A DNA stretch of 64,000 bases from ZC4RG35 sp040878345 (GTDB lineage Bacteria > Actinomycetota > Acidimicrobiia > Spongiisociales > ZC4RG35), in assembly GCA_040878345.1 (NCBI GenBank), contig JBBDML010000004.1, forward strand, positions 98,074 through 162,073, read 5' to 3'. The notes under the pieces were generated by a model that did no database searches, was not told the origin of the DNA, and saw only the letters and a program-made list of their open reading frames with translations. This document shows positions 25,110-32,794 of the stretch, one piece after another. The position numbers and the translations under genes were made by a program. Numbering within the stretch: position 1 is the first letter of the stretch; each line of letters opens with the position of its first letter.

Positions 25110-25799
25110 ATGACTTCACCAGCCATCGTGACCGGCGGGTCCCGCGGCCTGGGCCTCGCCTTGGTGAAATCCCTCGTCGCCGCTGGTTGGAGTGTTGTGG
25201 TCGATGCCCGGGATGGGGACGCCCTTGGCGATGCGGTGGCAACGATGGGCGACGCGGTCGTCGCAGTCTCGGGTGACATCTCCGATCCCGCCCACCGGGA
25301 GGACCTGGTCGAGCAGGCGAGAGCACTGGGCGGGTTGGACCTTTTGGTCAACAACGCCTCCGTGCTCGGCCCCAGCCCTCAGCCCTCTCTCGCCGCCTAC
25401 CCACTCGAGGCGTTGCGCCGGGTCTACGAGGTGAACGCCATCGCCCCTCTCGCCCTGACCCAGCTCTGCCTTCCGCTGTTCGATGGCGAGGGGATGATCA
25501 TCAACATCACCTCCGATGCCGGCGTCGAGGCGTACCCCGGGTGGGGCGGTTACGGATCGTCGAAAGCCGCCCTGGAGCAGATCAGCAACGTCCTCGCCGC
25601 CGAGCATCCAGATCTGGCCGTTTACTGGGTCGACCCGGGCGACATGAACACCCGAATGCATCAGGAGGCCTTCCCCGGTGAGGACATCTCGGACCGGCCC
25701 CCACCCGAGGAGAGCGTCCCCGGGCTGATGTGGCTGATCGAGAGCCGCCCACCGTCGGGTCGCTACCGGGTCGCCGACTTGGACACCAGGTCCCTATGA
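25110..25799 (+). CDS. Short-chain dehydrogenase/reductase
   Basis: A 229-residue Rossmann-fold oxidoreductase. TGGSRGLG (residues 8-15) is the NAD(P) loop, NNAS the structural motif and Y-x3-K appears as YGSSK with an upstream catalytic serine in NITSDAG. The substrate is unknown. It is the first gene after the MerR-like promoter and its stop overlaps the QueA-like gene as ATGA, indicating coupled expression. Confidence 0.88.
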   Translation: MTSPAIVTGGSRGLGLALVKSLVAAGWSVVVDARDGDALGDAVATMGDAVVAVSGDISDPAHREDLVEQARALGGLDLLVNNASVLGPSPQPSLAAYPLEALRRVYEVNAIAPLALTQLCLPLFDGEGMIINITSDAGVEAYPGWGGYGSSKAALEQISNVLAAEHPDLAVYWVDPGDMNTRMHQEAFPGEDISDRPPPEESVPGLMWLIESRPPSGRYRVADLDTRSL

Positions 25800-26863
25800 T
25801 CGGGCCGGCGCCATTGGATCTGTCGCTCGCGGCCCCGGACCGCCTGTCCGCCGGGGCCCCCCCGGAGCGTGAGGGTCGACCCCGGGATGGAGTCCGGTTG
25901 ATGATCGCCGACTCTGCCTCGGGGACCGTCGAGCACAGCGTTTTCTCTCGGATTGGCGAGGTGCTCCGACCAGGGGACCTGCTGGTGGTCAACACCTCGG
26001 CGTCGGTGCCGGCGTCGGTCGATGGGATCGGTGCCGGAGTTGGCCGGGTTCGTCTCCACCTGTCCTCACCGATCGCCGGTGACCTGTGGACGGTCGAGCC
26101 TCGTCATCCGGGCCCGGTGGGCTCGGACCGCTGGGAGGACTTCCCCGGAGACGAGGTGGCGCTGCCTGGCGGTGCTGTGGCCGTGTTGCTGGCACCCGAT
26201 GCCCGGTCTCCTCGACTCTGGATCACCCAATTGGGCGGGGCAGGTGATCCAGTGACCTACATGAACCGCCATGGCCAACCGATCCGCTACAACCACAACG
26301 GCAGTGCCTGGCCGTTGTCCGACTACCAGACGGTGTTCGCGACCGCGCCGGGTTCCGCGGAGATGCCTAGCGGCGGGCGCCCCTTCACCCATGAGCTGGT
26401 CACCTCGCTGGTGGCTTCTGGAGTTGGCATCGCCCCTCTCATCCTGCATTGCGGGGTGGCCTCCTTCGAGGCCGGGGAGCTCCCGGATGCCGAGCGATTC
26501 CGTGTCCCCGAGCCCACCGCCGGATTGGTCAACCACGTCAGGTCCGCCGGTGGCCGGGTGGTGGCGGTGGGGACGTCGACGGTGCGTGCCCTCGAGACCA
26601 TGTCCGACTCGTCGGGAGTGGTGCATCCGGGCTCCGGTGTCACCGACCTGATCATCACTCCTGAGCGTGGCGTCAGGAGCGTCGACGGCTTGGTCACCGG
26701 GTGGCATGAGGCCGGCGCCTCCCACCTCGACCTGGTGGAGGCGGTGGCGGGGAGCGCCCTGGTGGCGAAGTGCTATTCGGAGGCCGTGGAGACGGGCTAC
26801 CTGTGGCACGAGTTCGGGGATTCCTTGCTCGTGTTCGGGGAAGGCGTAGGGGCCCCCGAGTAA
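25796..26863 (+). CDS. QueA-like protein (SAM:tRNA ribosyltransferase-isomerase family), divergent
   Basis: A 355-residue member of the QueA family, which in queuosine synthesis transfers the ribosyl group of SAM to preQ1-tRNA. Family segments are clear: ERFRVPEPTAGLVNH, GGRVVAVGTSTVRALE and EFGDSLLVF. The N-terminal LVVNTSASVPA replaces the usual LVLNDTRVIPA, losing the conserved aspartate after Asn66. No tgt or other queuosine gene is nearby, and it is ATGA-coupled to an SDR. It may therefore act on a different substrate. It ends two bases before a convergent gene. Confidence 0.75.
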   Translation: MIGPAPLDLSLAAPDRLSAGAPPEREGRPRDGVRLMIADSASGTVEHSVFSRIGEVLRPGDLLVVNTSASVPASVDGIGAGVGRVRLHLSSPIAGDLWTVEPRHPGPVGSDRWEDFPGDEVALPGGAVAVLLAPDARSPRLWITQLGGAGDPVTYMNRHGQPIRYNHNGSAWPLSDYQTVFATAPGSAEMPSGGRPFTHELVTSLVASGVGIAPLILHCGVASFEAGELPDAERFRVPEPTAGLVNHVRSAGGRVVAVGTSTVRALETMSDSSGVVHPGSGVTDLIITPERGVRSVDGLVTGWHEAGASHLDLVEAVAGSALVAKCYSEAVETGYLWHEFGDSLLVFGEGVGAPE

Positions 26864-26865
26864 CG

Positions 26866-27462
26866 TCAGGCAGAGACGCCGGCGGCGGTGCGCAGATTCG
26901 CCACTTCGGCGTCGAAGCTCTCGGCGGCGGACACATATCCTTCGACGGCGTTGCGTCGCAGCGTCCCTGGGTCGTCCGAGCGCAACCCGGCGAGGGCGTC
27001 GCCGGCGGCGAGCCCGGCGAACTCGATCTCGGTCAGCAGCACGTCATGGTTGGTCTGGAGGCTCTCGGGCACGGTGAGCTCGCTGAACTGGGTGACGAGG
27101 GCGGCGGTTTGGGTCTCGACCGCCTCGAATCGGGTCTCTGCCTCGTCATATTGGACCTGTTTCGGGTCGGCATCGAACCCGGTGTTGACCGTCACCAGCT
27201 CGGTCTTGAGCAGCTGGAGAGCGTCGTTGATTGCTTCGACCTGGTCGACGTACGCCACGACCTCGGGGTCGGTGGTCTCGGGCGGGGCCGAGGTGCTGCT
27301 CCCGTCGGGGGGGCCGGTTGTGGTGGTCACGTCACCTGCCAGCGTGGTGTCGGGGGACGCCGCCGGGAGCTCTCGGACGAAGAAATAGGTGAAAGCGACC
27401 ATCCCGAGGATCACCAGGGGGAGGATCCAGCGGCCCGGCTTCGGGTCGGGATTGACTGCCAT
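26866..27462 (-). CDS. Single-pass membrane protein, unknown function
   Basis: I do not recognise this 198-residue protein. It has a short cytosolic start, one membrane helix (about residues 12-29), a Thr/Ser/Pro-rich linker (about 37-60) and a predicted helical, acidic extracellular domain with long amphipathic helices (about 62-198). The ATG at 27462 is chosen because a membrane segment follows directly and TATCGT lies ten bases upstream; the longer frame upstream is antisense to the next gene. It is divergent from another single-pass membrane protein. Confidence 0.6.
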   Translation of the reverse strand: MAVNPDPKPGRWILPLVILGMVAFTYFFVRELPAASPDTTLAGDVTTTTGPPDGSSTSAPPETTDPEVVAYVDQVEAINDALQLLKTELVTVNTGFDADPKQVQYDEAETRFEAVETQTAALVTQFSELTVPESLQTNHDVLLTEIEFAGLAAGDALAGLRSDDPGTLRRNAVEGYVSAAESFDAEVANLRTAAGVSA

Positions 27463-27472
27463 GACCCGTGAG

Positions 27473-27478
27473 ACGATA
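27473..27478 (-). promoter_or_regulatory. Predicted -10 element of the membrane protein gene at 27462
   Basis: TATCGT on the minus strand, ten bases before the ATG. Confidence 0.3.
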
Positions 27479-27542
27479 GCGAAGGGTCTTCGGGTTCCCG
27501 GGTTGAACCACGAGGCCGGGGGGATTGCCCACAACACCCCCC

Positions 27543-27571
27543 TTGAACCCCGATCCGCCGACCCATAAGTT
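27543..27571 (+). promoter_or_regulatory. Promoter of the membrane protein gene at 27578
   Basis: TTGAAC (27543-27548), a 17-base spacer and TAAGTT (27566-27571); the ATG is only six bases further, so a leaderless transcript is expected. Confidence 0.5.
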
Positions 27572-27577
27572 CGGGTC

Positions 27578-28393
27578 ATGGACCCGGAAGGACAACAGGA
27601 GAGGCAGGAGGTCTTCGAGCGAATCCCGTGGGAGACCCTCGAGAAACCGAGGCGAGACACCAACTGGCTCGTGATGGCGCTGGCCGGAGCTGTGGCGATT
27701 GGGGCCTTGGCCTTCTCGTTCGTGAGGAGCCAGCCGGCTGACCCGGTGGCCCCTCCTCTCATTGCAGAGACCTCCGTCCCCGAGATCGCCGCCGACTCGA
27801 CACCAGGCACGGTGGCCACACCGATGGTGGTGGCCGAGGCCGATCTCTATGCCGTGGACGAGGAGAGGCTGATCGATGTGGCGACCTCGCACGCCGAGTG
27901 GTTTGCGGTCGAGTACTTCTCATTCGACGGGTCCGAGCCCTCCCGCCAGACCCTTGCCTCGCTCCTGCCCGTGGGTGTCCCTTTGCCCGAGGCCCAGGAA
28001 GGCGCCCAGGTCTTCGTCGACTGGGTTGGTGCCGGGTCGGTCACCGAGGTCTCACCCCTGGTCTACGTGGTCAGCGTCACGGTGCGCTCCCTGGTCTCGG
28101 GGAGCGATGGGGGCTTCACCCGGCAGCCGGCAATCCGGGCCTTGGTCGAGGTGTCCATCGGGCCCGACGGGACAGCCGTCGTCACCCGCCCACCATCGAT
28201 CGAAGCCGGCTCGCAGCCGACTCCTCACCCGATGGCCCTGGGGGCCCTCCCCGACCAGGTGAGGCAACACGTCGAGACCACCTATGGCCCGGTGGTCGGG
28301 GGCGAGCAGCTCTCCGACGGGAGATGGTTGGTGGTGGCGATGGTCACCGACCCGGATGGGGTGACTCGTCCCAGGACGCTCACCGCCCCTTAG
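27578..28393 (+). CDS. Single-pass membrane protein, unknown function
   Basis: An unrecognised 271-residue protein. It has a charged cytosolic N-terminus of about 28 residues, one membrane helix (about 29-48) and an extracytoplasmic domain rich in beta strands. No catalytic motif was seen. The promoter is well formed with the ATG almost at the predicted transcript start. It is divergent from another single-pass membrane protein, and the two may be functionally linked. It converges with the Nfu-domain gene. Confidence 0.6.
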   Translation: MDPEGQQERQEVFERIPWETLEKPRRDTNWLVMALAGAVAIGALAFSFVRSQPADPVAPPLIAETSVPEIAADSTPGTVATPMVVAEADLYAVDEERLIDVATSHAEWFAVEYFSFDGSEPSRQTLASLLPVGVPLPEAQEGAQVFVDWVGAGSVTEVSPLVYVVSVTVRSLVSGSDGGFTRQPAIRALVEVSIGPDGTAVVTRPPSIEAGSQPTPHPMALGALPDQVRQHVETTYGPVVGGEQLSDGRWLVVAMVTDPDGVTRPRTLTAP

Positions 28394-28412
28394 CCTGAGC
28401 CGGCTCGCCGTC

Positions 28413-28670
28413 CTAGCCGGCGAACTCCCGCTCTAGGATCGGCACCGCCTCCGCGAGGATGGCATCCCATCCGGCTGACGGAGACTTGGTGATGGTGACG
28501 AAATCGGCGGTGAAGAAGACGCTCGACACGCCCTCGAGCCCGATGAGATCGGCGGCCCAGGCGATATCGGTCGTCGCCCCGGCTACCACCGTGCCCGGCC
28601 CTCCCACCGGTCGGCCAACCACCAGTTTCATCGCGTTCGGGTTGGGGGTGGGGGCGATCTCGACACTCAT
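28413..28670 (-). CDS. Nfu/NifU N-terminal domain protein
   Basis: An 85-residue protein consisting only of the Nfu N-terminal domain, beginning SVEIAPTPNPNAMKLV, the hallmark TPNPNA-x-KF/V motif. Complete Nfu Fe-S scaffolds also carry a C-terminal CxxC domain; it is absent here, so this protein cannot hold a cluster in the usual way and may assist another carrier. The ATG at 28670 is divergent from hydantoinase subunit A, whose GTG is 19 bases away. Confidence 0.75.
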   Translation of the reverse strand: MSVEIAPTPNPNAMKLVVGRPVGGPGTVVAGATTDIAWAADLIGLEGVSSVFFTADFVTITKSPSAGWDAILAEAVPILEREFAG

Positions 28671-28689
28671 CGCCTTGCGAGCGTAGCCA

Positions 28690-30567
28690 GTGGCCCGAAT
28701 CATCGGGGTGGACGTAGGTGGCACCTTCACCGACATCGCCGTCTTCGAGGATGGTGCCATGACCGGTCACAAGGTGCCCACCACCATCGAGCAGTCGGAG
28801 GGTGTCGCCGCCGCCCTGGAGTGGAGGGACGATGACCTATTCCTCCATGGGACCACCGCCGCCACCAATGCGCTCTTGGAGGAGAGGGGAGCGGTGGTCG
28901 CCCTGGTCACCGGGGCCGGGTTCGAGGACCTGGTCGAGATCGCCCGCCAGGACCGCCCCTCGCTATACGACCCGGCGGTGGACCGTCCGGCCCCTTTGGT
29001 GACCCGTTCGGCGCGGGTCGGCCACGATGGTGACGTCGGGGCAACCGTCGGCCGTCTCGCCGAGCTGGAGCCCGCCGTGGTGGTAGTAGGCCTGGTCGAG
29101 GGCTATCGGGACCCCGATGAAGAGAGGGATCTGGCCGCTGCGATCAGGGAGCGACTCGAGATGCCGGTCATCGAGGCCACCACCATCTCCCCCGAGTTCA
29201 GGGAGTACGAGCGGATCGCCACCAGTCTCCTCTCCGCCTATCTGACACCGTCGGTGGCGGGGTATCTGGGTGCGCTCGGGGAGCGGCTCACCGTGTCGAG
29301 ACGACTGGTGATGACCTCGGCCGGAGGTCTCCTCCCCTTCGATCAGGGAGCGGCCAATGCGGCGCGTCTGGTTCTCTCCGGCCCCGCAGGGGGTGTGGTG
29401 GCCGCCGCCGCCCTCGGCGCCCATCACGGTCATCCCAGCGTGATCTCGTTCGACATGGGTGGGACGTCCACCGATGTCTGTCGGATCAGCGGCGGTGTCC
29501 CGGCGGTGGGATCGGGCCACCGGGTCGCCGGCAGGGTCAATCGCGTCCCCTCGGTCCCGGTCCGAACCATCGGAGCCGGCGGAGGGAGCGTCGGATGGCT
29601 CGACCCCGGTGGCGCCCTGAGGGTGGGGCCCAGATCGGCCGGGGCGGCGCCGGGCCCGGCGGCCTGCGGTCAGGGGGGGGTCGAAGCCACCGTCACCGAC
29701 GCCAACCTGATGCTGGGCCACATCCCGGCCGACCTGGCGCTCGGGGGCCGGCTGTTACTCGATCCCCGCCTGGCAGAGGAGGCCCTGGCCCGGCTGGCCG
29801 AGATCGCCGGTCTGTCTCCCCGGGGCACGGCCCAGGGGATGATCGAGATCGTGGACAGCCACATGGAGCATGCCCTCCGGGCGGTCACCGTGGAGGAGGG
29901 TGTCGATCCTCGGGACTCGGTGCTGGTCGCCTTCGGAGGGGCCGGAGGCCTCCATGCCGGGCGTCTCGCCCGGAGTCTCCAGATCCCCAAGGTACTGGTC
30001 CCGCCCCTCTCCGGGGTGCTCTCTGCCGTCGGCCTCCTCTTGGCCTCACCGAGGGCAGATGCGACCCGGACGGTGTTGATGGCCGATGGCGACCCGCAGC
30101 TGGACCGACACGTGAGCACGGTGGTTGAGGAGGCAAGACGAAAGTATGCCGACCTGTTCGGCCACCCGGCCCTGGGCGCCGGCGTCGGGTTCGACTGCCG
30201 TTACGCCGGCCAGTCTCATGAGCTCGAAGTCGATGCCGCGCCTTCCTGGCCCTCGATCCGGGCCGGATTCGAGGAAGCCCATCTCAGGCAATTCGGTTTT
30301 GTCAGGCCCGGGGAGCCCGTTGAAGTGGTCAATGTGAGAGCTGTCGCCATCGGGGATCCCCCACTCCGCTGGGAGCAGGTGATGCCGGATCTCCCGCGGG
30401 GTGAGGCGGTGGGCCGGGGCGGGGTTTGGCAGCGGGCCACGCTCCCGGCCGGGTTCGAGACCATGGGCCCCGGGGTGATCGTCGAGGACAGCTCGGCAGT
30501 GCTCCTCGAGGCCGGGGACCGTCTGGTGGTCCTCCTTGACGGGACCCTGGAGATCACCCATGACTGA
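28690..30567 (+). CDS. Hydantoinase/oxoprolinase family subunit A
   Basis: A 625-residue ATP-dependent amidohydrolase subunit of the HyuA/5-oxoprolinase family. The N-terminus GVDVGGTFTDIAV and the later SFDMGGTSTDV are the two phosphate-binding loops of its ASKHA fold. Such enzymes open hydantoins, 5-oxoproline or related rings, or carboxylate acetone/acetophenone, together with subunit B. It starts with GTG at 28690. The last 8 bases overlap the AlkD-like gene, and subunit B follows that. The substrate is undetermined. Confidence 0.87.
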   Translation: MARIIGVDVGGTFTDIAVFEDGAMTGHKVPTTIEQSEGVAAALEWRDDDLFLHGTTAATNALLEERGAVVALVTGAGFEDLVEIARQDRPSLYDPAVDRPAPLVTRSARVGHDGDVGATVGRLAELEPAVVVVGLVEGYRDPDEERDLAAAIRERLEMPVIEATTISPEFREYERIATSLLSAYLTPSVAGYLGALGERLTVSRRLVMTSAGGLLPFDQGAANAARLVLSGPAGGVVAAAALGAHHGHPSVISFDMGGTSTDVCRISGGVPAVGSGHRVAGRVNRVPSVPVRTIGAGGGSVGWLDPGGALRVGPRSAGAAPGPAACGQGGVEATVTDANLMLGHIPADLALGGRLLLDPRLAEEALARLAEIAGLSPRGTAQGMIEIVDSHMEHALRAVTVEEGVDPRDSVLVAFGGAGGLHAGRLARSLQIPKVLVPPLSGVLSAVGLLLASPRADATRTVLMADGDPQLDRHVSTVVEEARRKYADLFGHPALGAGVGFDCRYAGQSHELEVDAAPSWPSIRAGFEEAHLRQFGFVRPGEPVEVVNVRAVAIGDPPLRWEQVMPDLPRGEAVGRGGVWQRATLPAGFETMGPGVIVEDSSAVLLEAGDRLVVLLDGTLEITHD

Positions 30568-31255
30568 CCTGACCACCCGGGCATGCGCCTATGCCAGCCA
30601 CGCCCTGGCCGTGGCGGCCGACCCGGCGAAGGCGGTCGACATGGCTGCCTACATGAAGACCGAGATGCCGTTCTACGGGGTGCCCAAACCGGGCAGGGTC
30701 CCGATCCTGAGGCATCTGATGAGGTCGTTCCCACCGACGGACCGGGAGGAGTACGAGAGGCTGGTGCTCGCCTTGTGGGGCCTGCCCCATCGGGAGGAGA
30801 AGTACCTGGCCCAGGGTGTCGCCGGCGGCCACGAGCAGTTCCTGGTGCCTGACTCGCTCCCGCTCTACCGGCGGATGATCCTCGAGGGCGCCTGGTGGGA
30901 TCTCGTCGACGAGGTCGCCACCCACATGGTCCGGGCGCTGGTGATCCGACACCCCGACGAGACCTGGCCGGAGGTCGAGGATTGGGTCGACGACGAGGTG
31001 ATGTGGCTGCGCCGGGCGGCGATCATCTGCCAGGTCGGAGCAAAGGACGCCACGGACTCCGCTCGTCTCTTCGACTTCTGCTCCCGCCGCGCCGATGAGA
31101 AGGAGTTCTTCATCCGGAAAGCCATCGGTTGGGCGCTTCGGGAGTACTCCAAGACGGCTCCCGAGGCCGTGGCCAGGTTCGTCCTCGCCCATCGCCACCG
31201 GCTTTCGCCTCTCAGCGTCCGGGAGGCGACCAAGCACATCACGGTGGAGCCATGA
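30560..31255 (+). CDS. AlkD-like DNA alkylation repair protein
   Basis: A 231-residue helical-repeat (HEAT-like) protein of the DNA alkylation repair family. AlkD excises N3- and N7-alkylpurines without base flipping. MPFYGVPKPGRVPI matches the family's FfGv start, and WWDLVDEVATHMV carries the conserved Trp/Asp site. It is embedded between the two hydantoinase subunit genes, overlapping the first by 8 bases and the second as ATGA. This tight placement suggests cotranscription rather than a chance insertion. Confidence 0.85.
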   Translation: MTDLTTRACAYASHALAVAADPAKAVDMAAYMKTEMPFYGVPKPGRVPILRHLMRSFPPTDREEYERLVLALWGLPHREEKYLAQGVAGGHEQFLVPDSLPLYRRMILEGAWWDLVDEVATHMVRALVIRHPDETWPEVEDWVDDEVMWLRRAAIICQVGAKDATDSARLFDFCSRRADEKEFFIRKAIGWALREYSKTAPEAVARFVLAHRHRLSPLSVREATKHITVEP

Positions 31256-32784
31256 TCGACCCGGTCACTCTCGAGGTCGCCCGGCACCGTTTCACCGCCA
31301 TCGCCACCGAGATGGGCGGTGTCCTCCGTCGCACCTCGCTGTCACCCAACATCAAGGAGCGAGCCGACTGCTCGGCGGCGGTGTTCACCGCAGAAGGTGA
31401 GATGCTGGCTCAGGCCGAGCACATCCCGGTCCATCTCGGGTCGATGCCAGAGTCGGTGAGGGTCTGCATCGAGGGGTTCGACCCCAGGCCCGGTGACCAG
31501 TACGCGGTCAACGACCCCTACGCCGGTGGCACCCATCTCAACGACCTGACGGTGGTGGCCCCGGTCTTCGTCGACGGGATGCACATGGGATGGGTGGCCA
31601 ACCGGGCCCATCACGCCGACGTCGGCGGGGAGGCTCCGGGCTCGATGCCGGCCCATGCGGTGAGTGTCGACCAGGAGGGCCATCGAGTGGCCCCCACCCT
31701 GGCGGTGGAGGCTGGGGCCTGGGTGGAAGGGTTCATGGAGCCTTTCGTCCAGGCTTCGCGCACACCTTGGGAGAGGAGGGGCGACCTCGATGCCCAGATG
31801 GGTGCCAACGCGGTGGCGGCCCGGCGTCTGGTCGAGCTGATCGGGAATGAGGGGATCGACCGATACCGGTCGGTCTCCGGTGCCTTGCTGGCCTACGGCG
31901 AGAGGAGGATGCGGAGCTCCATCGGGGACCTCCCCGACGGGTCCTATCCCTTCAGCGACGTCATGGAGCATGGCGACCGCGACGTGACGATCCGGGCGAG
32001 GGTGACGGTCGACGGCGAGACCCTCGTAGCAGACTTCACCGGGTCCGATTCCCAGGTCGAGGCCAACTTCAATGCGGTCGAGGCGGTGACCCGGTCTTGT
32101 CTCTACTACGCGGTCCGGGTGGCCACCGATCCGAGCATCCCGGCCAACGGAGGCTGCTACCGGCCGATCTATCTGGTGGCGCCCCAGGGGACCATCGTCA
32201 ACGCCAGACCGCCTGCGGCCGTCGCTGCCGGCAACGTCGAGACCAGCCAGCGGATAGCCGATGTCCTCCTCGGCGCCCTGGCCCAGGCGGCCCCGGAGCG
32301 GGTGCCGGCGGCATCCCAGGGGACGATGAACAACGTCCTCATCGGGAACGACGAGTTCGCCTACTACGAGACCGTGGCCGGTGGCCAGGGGGCCCGCCCC
32401 TACCGCGACGGGCAATCGGGGATCCACACCGGGATGACCAACACCCAGAACACCCCGATCGAGGCGCTCCACACCCACTACCCCTTCCGGGTCATCGCCT
32501 ACACCCTCCGACGCGGGAGCGGCGGTGAGGGGCGATTCCGGGGTGGCGATGGGATCCGACGGGAGCTGGTGTTCGGTGCCGGCGCCACTCTCTCCCTCAT
32601 GGGGGAGCGGCGCCGCAACCCGCCATGGGGCCTCGCCGGTGGCGGCCCCGGGTCGGTCGGGGAGGACTGGCTCCACCGGGCCGACGGGAGCGTGGAGCGG
32701 CTTCCCGGCAAGACCACTTTGGAAGTGAGCGCCGGTGATCGTTTGGTGGTCCTGACCCCCGGTGGCGGGGGATGGGGGAGTTAG
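31252..32784 (+). CDS. Hydantoinase/oxoprolinase family subunit B
   Basis: A 510-residue partner of subunit A in the ATP-dependent hydantoinase/5-oxoprolinase family. DPVTLEVARHRF and GGTHLNDLTV are conserved HyuB segments, and the C-terminus ends with the family's GGGGWG motif. Its ATG overlaps the AlkD-like stop as ATGA. Eleven codons of untranslated sequence at most separate it from glcD. The following glcDEF genes handle 2-hydroxy acids, so the operon may degrade a ring compound to an oxidisable hydroxy acid; this is inference. Confidence 0.87.
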   Translation: MIDPVTLEVARHRFTAIATEMGGVLRRTSLSPNIKERADCSAAVFTAEGEMLAQAEHIPVHLGSMPESVRVCIEGFDPRPGDQYAVNDPYAGGTHLNDLTVVAPVFVDGMHMGWVANRAHHADVGGEAPGSMPAHAVSVDQEGHRVAPTLAVEAGAWVEGFMEPFVQASRTPWERRGDLDAQMGANAVAARRLVELIGNEGIDRYRSVSGALLAYGERRMRSSIGDLPDGSYPFSDVMEHGDRDVTIRARVTVDGETLVADFTGSDSQVEANFNAVEAVTRSCLYYAVRVATDPSIPANGGCYRPIYLVAPQGTIVNARPPAAVAAGNVETSQRIADVLLGALAQAAPERVPAASQGTMNNVLIGNDEFAYYETVAGGQGARPYRDGQSGIHTGMTNTQNTPIEALHTHYPFRVIAYTLRRGSGGEGRFRGGDGIRRELVFGAGATLSLMGERRRNPPWGLAGGGPGSVGEDWLHRADGSVERLPGKTTLEVSAGDRLVVLTPGGGGWGS

Positions 32785-32794
32785 CCTCGCTCAC

